Shown: in pieces, positions 1-4,785 of the stretch
How the letters are laid out: every line of letters starts with the position of its first letter
How positions within the stretch are numbered: position 1 is the stretch's first letter
NCBI GenBank assembly: GCA_025455285.1
Contig: JALOMU010000170.1
Coordinates: 1 to 5,191, forward strand
Direction: 5' to 3'
Origin: Flavihumibacter sp.
GTDB lineage: Bacteria; Bacteroidota; Bacteroidia; Chitinophagales; Chitinophagaceae
Length of the DNA stretch: 5,191 bases
The notes under the pieces: generated by a model
What the model was told of the DNA's origin: nothing
Databases searched by the model: none
Seen by the model: the letters and a program-made list of their open reading frames with translations, nothing else
Translations under genes and position numbers: made by a program

Positions 1-674
1 TCCGGAAAGTATATGTGGAATACCCACAGGGATGGTTAACCGAATTTCGGGAAGGCAGCAATTACAAACAGGCAGCCTGGAGAACGGATCCCAAAAGAAG
101 TGGTATTTCCGGTTGTATGGGCGATATTGGTACACATGCATTCAACATGGCAGAGTATGTAACCGGCTTAAAAGTTCAGTCAATCTGTGCTGATCTGCAG
201 ATCACCGTACCAGGTCGCCTGCTGGATGACGACGGTTCTGTATTACTGCGTTTTGAAAATGGGGTAAGTGGTAATCTCTTCGCAACACAGGTTGCTGCGG
301 GAGAAGAAAATAATCTGAAGATCCGGGTTTACGGAGAAAAAGGGGGTGTCGAGTGGCAACAGGAAGACGCCAATACCCTGATGGTAAAATGGCTGCATGA
401 ACCTGCCCAGGTATATAGAGCAGGTACACCCTATCTCAGCAGTTATGCGCGAATAGGGACCCGCACTCCTCCCGGTCATCCGGAGGGATACCTGGAAGCA
501 TTTGCTAATATCTATCGCAATTTTGCTTTTACCCTACAGGCCCGGATGAATGGTATGGAGGCGAAACCGGAGTGGCTTGATTTCCCTGGTATCGATGAGG
601 GAATCCGGGGTATGCTGTTTGTTGAAAAAGTGGTGGAGAGCAATGCCAGTGAACAAAAGTGGACAAAGCTCTAA
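1..674 (+). CDS. Gfo/Idh/MocA family sugar oxidoreductase, C-terminal part (5' truncated by window edge)
   Basis: This is the C-terminal half to two thirds of an NAD(P)-dependent oxidoreductase of the Gfo/Idh/MocA family, which oxidises or reduces hydroxyl/keto groups of sugars, inositols and glycosides. The frame stays open to the left edge (codons from base 3 read RKVYVEYPQGWL), so the GTG at 15 is an internal valine and not a start. The N-terminal Rossmann fold and the EKP catalytic lysine motif lie outside the window. Counting from that valine, the conserved GDIGTHAFN block sits at residues 36-44, with Asp37 and His41 in the usual substrate/catalytic positions, and GHPEGYLEAFANIYRNF lies at 154-170 near the end of the C-terminal domain. 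No signal peptide can be assessed. The stop is TAA at 672-674; the next gene follows after 39 bases on the same strand. Family call is firm; substrate is unknown. A glycoside 3-dehydrogenase (ThuB-like) role is possible given the neighbours. Confidence 0.93.
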   Translation, partial: RKVYVEYPQGWLTEFREGSNYKQAAWRTDPKRSGISGCMGDIGTHAFNMAEYVTGLKVQSICADLQITVPGRLLDDDGSVLLRFENGVSGNLFATQVAAGEENNLKIRVYGEKGGVEWQQEDANTLMVKWLHEPAQVYRAGTPYLSSYARIGTRTPPGHPEGYLEAFANIYRNFAFTLQARMNGMEAKPEWLDFPGIDEGIRGMLFVEKVVESNASEQKWTKL

Positions 675-691
675 GTAAATCGATCATTTAC
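675..691. promoter_or_regulatory. Short inverted repeat between two sugar genes, possible operator
   Basis: The sequence GTAAATCGATCATTTAC is a perfect 6-bp inverted repeat with a 5-base spacer, directly after the stop codon of the oxidoreductase gene. It lies about 22 bases before the next start codon. The stem is too short and AT-rich to be a terminator, and no T tract follows. It could be a transcription-factor half-site pair or chance. No convincing Bacteroidota promoter (TTTG, about 19 bases, TAnnTTTG) was seen in this 39-base gap. Confidence 0.2.
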
Positions 692-713
692 CATTGACTA
701 AATACTTGAATAC

Positions 714-1769
714 ATGACAACATTAAAAGGTCCTGGTATTTTCTTAGCCCAGTTTCTTGGCGATCAGCCTCCCTTCAATAACCTGAAGGCCATCTGCCTA
801 TGGGCGGAATCACTGGGATTCAAGGGTGTGCAGATTCCAACCTGGGATCCGCGGTGCATTGATCTGCAAAAAGCAGCGGAAAGCAAAACTTATGCAGATG
901 AAGTACGGGGTACCGTAGAAGAATGTGGTTTATCCATTACTGAACTATCCACGCACCTGCAGGGACAACTGGTGGCAGTTCACCCGGCTTACAATGAACT
1001 CTTTGATGGATTTGCACCTGAATCGGTTAGAGGCAATGCAACTGCAAGAACCGAATGGGCCGTACAACAATTGAAATATGCTGCGCAGGCATCCCGTAAC
1101 CTGGGATTAAACGCGCATGCCACCTTTAGTGGCTCACTGTTATGGCACACAGTTTATCCCTGGCCCCAGAGACCAGCCGGACTCGTAGAAACAGGATTCC
1201 GTGAACTGGGCAGGCGCTGGAAGCCCATCCTGGATGTATTTGAAGAAAACGGTGTGGATCTCTGTTATGAAATTCATCCGGGTGAGGATTTACATGATGG
1301 TATTTCGTATGAAATGTTCCTGAAAGAAGTTAACAACCATGCAAGAGCCTGTCTCTTATATGATCCCTCCCATTTTGTATTACAGTGCCTGGATTACCTG
1401 GACTATATAGATATCTATCACGAACGGATCCGTATGTTCCATGTAAAAGATGCTGAGTTCAATCCAACCGGCAGACAGGGAGTATACGGTGGCTATCAAA
1501 GCTGGATCAACCGTGCAGGACGTTTCCGTTCCCTGGGAGATGGCCAGGTTGATTTTGGAAGTGTATTCAGCAAACTGGCAGCCTATGATTACAAAGGATG
1601 GGCTGTGATGGAATGGGAGTGCTGTCTTAAACATCCTGAAGATGGTGCTAAAGAAGGTGCTATCTTTATACAGGATCATATCATCCGCGTTACAGAAAAA
1701 GCATTCGATGATTTTGCAGGAACGGGATCGGATGAAAACTTCAACAAAAAGATTTTAGGTATTCAATAA
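714..1769 (+). CDS. Sugar phosphate isomerase/epimerase family protein (xylose isomerase-like TIM barrel)
   Basis: A 351-residue protein of the xylose-isomerase-like (AP endonuclease 2 type) TIM-barrel superfamily, whose members are metal-dependent isomerases, epimerases, dehydratases and some 3-keto-glycoside lyases. Candidate metal ligands are in the expected order: Glu186 in YEIHPGE, Asp217 in YDPSH, His243 in FHVKD and Glu300 in VMEWE. Other typical segments are ELSTHLQGQ at 77-85 and GDGQVDFGSVF at 275-285. It is longer than the common 270-290-residue relatives, with extra sequence around residues 249-273 between the His and final Glu strands. There is no signal peptide, so it is expected to be cytoplasmic, unlike the second TIM-barrel gene at 3784-4665. 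The ATG at 714 is the first good start after the upstream stop; its leader has no clear Shine-Dalgarno, as is usual in Bacteroidota. It probably shares a transcript with the oxidoreductase before it. The reaction cannot be told from sequence alone. Confidence 0.92.
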   Translation: MTTLKGPGIFLAQFLGDQPPFNNLKAICLWAESLGFKGVQIPTWDPRCIDLQKAAESKTYADEVRGTVEECGLSITELSTHLQGQLVAVHPAYNELFDGFAPESVRGNATARTEWAVQQLKYAAQASRNLGLNAHATFSGSLLWHTVYPWPQRPAGLVETGFRELGRRWKPILDVFEENGVDLCYEIHPGEDLHDGISYEMFLKEVNNHARACLLYDPSHFVLQCLDYLDYIDIYHERIRMFHVKDAEFNPTGRQGVYGGYQSWINRAGRFRSLGDGQVDFGSVFSKLAAYDYKGWAVMEWECCLKHPEDGAKEGAIFIQDHIIRVTEKAFDDFAGTGSDENFNKKILGIQ

Positions 1770-1779
1770 ACAAAAAAAC

Positions 1780-2175
1780 ATGAAAAAGTATGTGATTCTG
1801 GCAGGCATAAGCGCCCTTGCCTTCGCTTGTGGAAACCAGGCAACTGAAGAGAAAAAAACAGAAGAAGCTGCTGCCACTGAACAAACTGCTCCTGCTGCAG
1901 GTCCTTCCGCAGAAGAAGAAAAGGGTATTGAACTGATCGCCGGAAGTGATTGCCTTACCTGTCATAAAGTAAATGAAAAAGCAATTGGCCCTTCTTATCA
2001 GGATGTAGCCAATAAATACACTGCGGATGATGCTACAATTGCCGACCTGGCCGGTAAAATTATTAAAGGCGGTAGCGGTGTATGGGGTGAAGTACCCATG
2101 ACCCCACACCCTCAAATTTCTGAGGATGATGCCAAGACAATGGTGAAATATATCCTTTCACTGAAAACCAACTAA
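1780..2175 (+). CDS. Lipoprotein c-type cytochrome, single haem
   Basis: A 131-residue small class I cytochrome c that should carry electrons in the cell envelope. Residues 1-16 form a hydrophobic lipoprotein-type signal ending in AFA before Cys17 (ACGN), the likely lipidation site; the lipobox is slightly atypical in having Ala at -3. Residues 19-49 form a Glu/Ala/Thr-rich low-complexity tether. The haem-binding motif CLTCH is at 58-62, and Met107 in VPMTPHP is the probable sixth iron ligand. The C-terminal helix ends with AKTMVKYILSLK, typical of cytochrome c551/c552-like proteins. The gene starts 10 bases after the TIM-barrel stop codon behind an A-rich leader, and ends 1 base before the DUF1080 start codon. 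Such cytochromes commonly accept electrons from periplasmic sugar dehydrogenases, but no dehydrogenase of that type is in the window, so the partner is inferred. Confidence 0.94.
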   Translation: MKKYVILAGISALAFACGNQATEEKKTEEAAATEQTAPAAGPSAEEEKGIELIAGSDCLTCHKVNEKAIGPSYQDVANKYTADDATIADLAGKIIKGGSGVWGEVPMTPHPQISEDDAKTMVKYILSLKTN

Positions 2176-2176
2176 T

Positions 2177-2911
2177 ATGATTAAAAACCTAATGGTTGGA
2201 CTTGCTCTGATTGGTATGGGCGGTTGCTCCAGTTCAAAAGAATTGGTTGCTGATAACACTTTATCCAAAAAAGAGAAGAAGGAAGGATGGGTACTGTTGT
2301 TTGATGGAACCACTACCAACGGTTGGCATACCTATGGAAAAAATGAAGTAGGTGCGGCCTGGAAAGTGGCAAACGGAACAATTTACCTGGATGCCAGCAA
2401 TAAAGCCGGATGGCAGACATCAGATGGCGGTGATATCGTAACCAATGAGGCATTTGAAAATTATCATTTCAAAGTGGAATGGAAAATCGCGCCGAATGGT
2501 AACAGTGGTATCATTTTCAACGTGAAAGATGACCGTTCCAAATACAAACATGTTTGGTATACCGGAATGGAAATGCAGGTGCTGGATAATAACGGTCACC
2601 CGGATGCGAAAATCCGCAAACACAGAGCCGGGGATTTGTACGATCTGATTGAATCCTCGCAGGAAACCGTTAAGCAGGTGGGTGAATGGAACCTGGCTGA
2701 AATCATTCAGAATAACGGGCAATTAGAATTGAAACTTAATGGTGTTACCATAGTGAAAACAACACTTTGGGATGAAGCCTGGAAAAACATGGTTGCCAAC
2801 AGCAAATTCAAGGATCTCGCTGATTTCGGTGTGTTCCGTTCCGGTCATATTTCCTTACAGGATCATGGCGATAATGTTTGGTACAAAAACATCAAGATTC
2901 GTAAACTCTGA
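2177..2911 (+). CDS. DUF1080 family lipoprotein (3-keto-disaccharide hydrolase domain)
   Basis: A 244-residue exported lipoprotein with one DUF1080 domain (Pfam PF06439, named 3-keto-disaccharide hydrolase), a concanavalin-like beta-sandwich. Signal residues 1-16 end in MGG before Cys17, followed by SSSKE. The domain fills about residues 36-244: WVLLFDGTTTNGW at 38-50, EWKIAPNGNSGIIF at 101-114, MEMQVLDN at 131-138, HRAGDLYDLI at 149-158 and the closing HISLQDHGDNVWYKNIKIR at 224-242. Members act on glycosides already oxidised at C3 or serve as sugar-binding modules; which applies here is inferred. The ATG is separated from the cytochrome stop codon by one base (TAATATG), which suggests translational coupling. 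An intrinsic terminator follows 5 bases after the TGA. Length and domain are complete, with no sign of decay. Confidence 0.94.
   Translation: MIKNLMVGLALIGMGGCSSSKELVADNTLSKKEKKEGWVLLFDGTTTNGWHTYGKNEVGAAWKVANGTIYLDASNKAGWQTSDGGDIVTNEAFENYHFKVEWKIAPNGNSGIIFNVKDDRSKYKHVWYTGMEMQVLDNNGHPDAKIRKHRAGDLYDLIESSQETVKQVGEWNLAEIIQNNGQLELKLNGVTIVKTTLWDEAWKNMVANSKFKDLADFGVFRSGHISLQDHGDNVWYKNIKIRKL
2850..2880 (+). promoter_or_regulatory. Weak candidate promoter inside the DUF1080 gene
   Basis: TTTC at 2850-2853 and AATGTTTG at 2873-2880 are separated by 19 bases and match the Bacteroidota consensus (TTTG, about 19 bases, TAnnTTTG) at 3 of 4 and 5 of 6 fixed positions. If real, it would start a transcript before the terminator and lead toward the ThuA gene. 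It lies within coding sequence and could be chance. Confidence 0.18.
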
Positions 2912-2915
2912 TATT

Positions 2916-2945
2916 AAAACTGCTCCCTAGGGGGCAGTTTTTTTT
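2916..2945 (+). terminator. Intrinsic terminator after the DUF1080 gene
   Basis: Bases 2916-2926 pair with 2931-2941 to give an 11-bp stem with one G-T wobble (2924/2933) and a CTAG tetraloop; the right arm runs into eight T residues at 2938-2945. This is a textbook factor-independent terminator for the + strand. It ends only 20 bases before the ATG of the ThuA-like gene, so it separates that gene from the upstream block or works as a partial stop. Confidence 0.9.
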
Positions 2946-2965
2946 CCTGCAACAATCATTTCAAC

Positions 2966-3706
2966 ATGAAAGCAATACTTCTTTGGGCGATGAGTCCTTT
3001 ACTGCTGACAGCATTCTTCGCGCAGTCTGATCAATCCGCCTCTCCAGCGCAAGCTGAAAACACCATCCTGGTTTTTTCAGCAACCCGTGGATTCCGTCAT
3101 GCTTCTATTCCCGATGGTATCAAAGCAATCGAAACAATTGCTGCAAGGAATAACTGGAAGGTCGTGGCTACCGAAGACAGTTCTGTATTTAATACCAATA
3201 ACCTGAAACAATTCAGTGCTATTATTTTATTGAATACAACAGGTAATGTATTCGGCCCCAATGAGGAAGCAGCACTGCAACAGTATGTCAGGTCGGGTGG
3301 TGGAATTATAGGGATTCATGCTGCGGCTGATTGCGAATACGAATGGCCCTGGTACAACCAGCTGATTGGCGGTTATTTCGAATCACACCCTGCAATTCAG
3401 TCGGCAACGCTTGTGGTAAAGGAAAGACATCCGTCAACAGCTCATCTTGGATCCAGTTGGATTCACAAAGATGAATGGTATAACTACAAATCTGTATCTC
3501 CTGCAATCAAGGTATTACTTGAACTCGATGAAAAATCCTACGAAGGTGGGAAAATGGGAGCCAGTCATCCCATCGCCTGGTACCAGGAATTCGATGGAGG
3601 CCGTCTGTTTTATACCGGCCTTGGCCACACCAGTGAAGCTTACCAGGATGAGAAATTTCTCATGCACGTAACGGAGGGAATTCGTTGGGCAATGAGGAAG
3701 AAGTGA
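2966..3706 (+). CDS. Exported ThuA-like domain protein
   Basis: A 246-residue protein with a single ThuA-like domain (Pfam PF06283, related in fold to class I glutamine amidotransferases) after a signal peptide. Residues 1-19 (basic start, hydrophobic LLWAMSPLLLTAFFA) are a likely Sec signal, with possible cleavage after FFA or after AQA at 30. Family segments in order: VFSATRGFRHASIPDG at 36-51, GGGIIGIHAAAD at 111-122, WYNQLIGGYFESHP at 129-142, KDEWYNY at 168-174, and HPIAWYQEFDGGRLFYTGLG at 201-220. In GIHAAAD, His stands near where amidotransferases have their Cys nucleophile, so amidotransferase activity is not expected. ThuA of rhizobia works with the MocA-type dehydrogenase ThuB in trehalose use through 3-keto sugars; a related role is inferred here. 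The start lies 20 bases after a terminator with no room for a normal promoter in between. The stop codon is inside the first heptamer of the downstream repeat. Confidence 0.92.
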   Translation: MKAILLWAMSPLLLTAFFAQSDQSASPAQAENTILVFSATRGFRHASIPDGIKAIETIAARNNWKVVATEDSSVFNTNNLKQFSAIILLNTTGNVFGPNEEAALQQYVRSGGGIIGIHAAADCEYEWPWYNQLIGGYFESHPAIQSATLVVKERHPSTAHLGSSWIHKDEWYNYKSVSPAIKVLLELDEKSYEGGKMGASHPIAWYQEFDGGRLFYTGLGHTSEAYQDEKFLMHVTEGIRWAMRKK

Positions 3707-3783
3707 GATGTGAGACGTCAGACGTGAGACGTGAAATGTGAGAATTTCTTACTTCGTTTCACGTCTCACGTCTGACATCTCAC
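3703..3783. repeat. GTGAGAC heptamer array forming a long inverted repeat between convergent genes
   Basis: On the + strand six head-to-tail heptamers run from 3703 to 3744: GTGAGAT, GTGAGAC, GTCAGAC, GTGAGAC, GTGAAAT, GTGAGAA. On the opposite strand, reading left from 3783, are GTGAGAT, GTCAGAC, GTGAGAC and GTGAAAC. Bases 3717-3736 pair perfectly with 3757-3776 (20 bp), and 3710-3716 extend this against 3777-3783 with one mismatch, leaving a loop of about 20 bases. The left arm has one more heptamer between its outer and inner units than the right. The element fills the whole gap between the ThuA stop and the stop of the convergent gene and overlaps the ThuA stop codon. Neither arm is followed by a T tract, so it is not a classical intrinsic terminator. 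Confidence 0.9.
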
Positions 3784-3808
3784 CTATATCAAGCTTCCCT
3801 TGATATAG
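3784..3808. repeat. 10-bp hairpin spanning the stop codon of the TIM-barrel gene
   Basis: CTATATCAAG at 3784-3793 pairs perfectly with CTTGATATAG at 3799-3808 around a five-base loop. On the minus strand it covers the last codons and the TAG stop of the Tat-exported isomerase-like gene, and it directly abuts the heptamer inverted repeat. No T run follows on either strand, so a role in 3' end protection of the mRNA or rho-type termination is possible but not shown. Confidence 0.75.
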
Positions 3809-4665
3809 CTTATACTCCGCTTCACGCTTTCCAGGTGATCAGGAACATAATTATTTTCCTGCTCTACGAAGAAATGTTTCATTCCCGAAGTTTTGGCGGC
3901 TTTGAAGATTCGTTTCCAATCAATGGTACCGTTGCCGATTTCTGTATTCTGAGCCCGGTTTGCCTTGTCCATATCTTTCACATGCCACATAGGAACCCTA
4001 CCCTTCAAGTTGCTGAAAATTTGAACCGGATCCAGACCGGCAAATACTACCCAATACAAATCCAGTTCCCATTTAACCAGGTTTGCATCCGTGGAGTTGG
4101 TCATTACATCAAAACCGGTTTGACCTCCATGATTTGCAAATTCAAAATCATGATTGTGATAGGCAAGCTGGATACCTGCTTTTTTACAGGCTTCTCCGGC
4201 CAGATTCAATTTAGCTGCTATCTTTTTATAATCATCCAGATTGGAACGTTTATCGGGTGGTAACCAGGGAATAGTAAGATAACTGCTTTTCATGGTAAGG
4301 GCTGCCTGGATATGTTCATCCAGCTCCACTTTACCGGCATCCTCGTCTGAAAACAGGAATTTTACTGGCATATAATGACCGCTGGGTACCGAGAGTCCCA
4401 GGCTGTTCATATACGTTGAAAATTCAGCTACGGGCATACCAAAAAACTTACCCCCTCCGAATCCATACAACTCCACTTCCTTATAACCGGCCGCAGCAAC
4501 CTGCTGCAAAACCGCACGGGGATCCTTCGCTACAAGTTCCCTCAATGTATACAACTGGATACCGACAGAACGGTTCTTTTTTTCCGCCATTAAAAAATCG
4601 GGCATTAGCATCGCTGCAGGCGTGAGCAGGGAAGCTTGTTTCAAAAAAGTTCTCCTGGTAGACAT
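3784..4665 (-). CDS. Tat-exported sugar phosphate isomerase/epimerase family protein (TIM barrel)
   Basis: A 293-residue xylose-isomerase-like TIM-barrel protein with a twin-arginine signal. The N terminus STRRTFLKQASLL fits the Tat motif, followed by a hydrophobic stretch to about residue 26 (DFLMAEKK), so the folded protein should be moved across the inner membrane. The barrel starts with VGIQLYTLRE at 34-43. YHNHDFEF at 169-176, WELDLYWV at 199-206 (Glu200/Asp202), WHVKDMD at 227-233 (His228) and FFVEQE at 265-270 (Glu268 or Glu270) carry the usual metal and substrate residues. GNGTIDWKRIF at 244-254 is also typical. Length matches the family. The ATG at 4665 places the RR motif at residues 4-5, which supports this start. 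It runs toward the ThuA gene and ends at a TAG within a small hairpin. It is transcribed separately from the ribosomal gene upstream because a terminator lies between them. The substrate is not known. Confidence 0.93.
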   Translation of the reverse strand: MSTRRTFLKQASLLTPAAMLMPDFLMAEKKNRSVGIQLYTLRELVAKDPRAVLQQVAAAGYKEVELYGFGGGKFFGMPVAEFSTYMNSLGLSVPSGHYMPVKFLFSDEDAGKVELDEHIQAALTMKSSYLTIPWLPPDKRSNLDDYKKIAAKLNLAGEACKKAGIQLAYHNHDFEFANHGGQTGFDVMTNSTDANLVKWELDLYWVVFAGLDPVQIFSNLKGRVPMWHVKDMDKANRAQNTEIGNGTIDWKRIFKAAKTSGMKHFFVEQENNYVPDHLESVKRSISYIKGSLI

Positions 4666-4702
4666 AACCTGAAATTTTGGGTATTATTAGGGCAATGAAT
4701 GT

Positions 4703-4732
4703 ACGAAATAAGTGTTTCAGATACACCACAAA
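4703..4732 (-). promoter_or_regulatory. Weak candidate promoter for the Tat-exported TIM-barrel gene
   Basis: Reading the minus strand, TTTG (4732-4729) is followed after 18 bases by TATTTCGT (4710-4703), about 37 bases before the ATG at 4665. This resembles the Bacteroidota promoter layout, but the -7 box is imperfect and the TTTG overlaps the T tract of the rpsG terminator. A promoter is expected in this 120-base gap because the terminator isolates the gene; this exact position is tentative. Confidence 0.25.
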
Positions 4733-4761
4733 AAAAACCGGTCCGCTTGTGAGCGAACCGG
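4730..4761 (-). terminator. Intrinsic terminator after rpsG
   Basis: On the minus strand CCGGTTCGC (4761-4753) pairs with GCGGACCGG (4746-4738) as a 9-bp GC-rich stem with one G-T wobble and a six-base loop, followed at once by eight T residues (4737-4730). It lies 24 bases after the rpsG stop codon and is a strong factor-independent terminator ending the ribosomal transcript. Confidence 0.93.
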
Positions 4762-4785
4762 CCTATGAAAAGGTAAGTTAGAATG

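Noticed and set aside
15..17. GTG as start codon of the first oxidoreductase
   Set aside because: The frame is open to the left edge with family-like sequence (RKVYVEYPQGWL) before it, and the Rossmann domain is missing, so the gene begins outside the window.
692..713. Promoter directly before the first TIM-barrel gene (TTGACT with downstream TACTTG)
   Set aside because: The TTGACT-like and TACTTG-like elements are too close together and too near the ATG to match either the sigma-70 or the Bacteroidota promoter spacing.
1741..2115. Minus-strand 124-residue open frame opposite the cytochrome gene
   Set aside because: It is antisense to a complete cytochrome c with haem motif; its Cys/Phe/Ser-rich translation reflects the complement of Glu/Ala-rich codons.
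3703..3783. CRISPR array or classical bidirectional terminator
   Set aside because: Heptamers abut with no spacers, which excludes CRISPR; no T tract follows either arm, so a classical intrinsic terminator is not supported.
3835..4263. Plus-strand 142-residue open frame opposite the Tat TIM-barrel gene
   Set aside because: It lies wholly within a well-supported gene on the other strand and has no recognisable domain.
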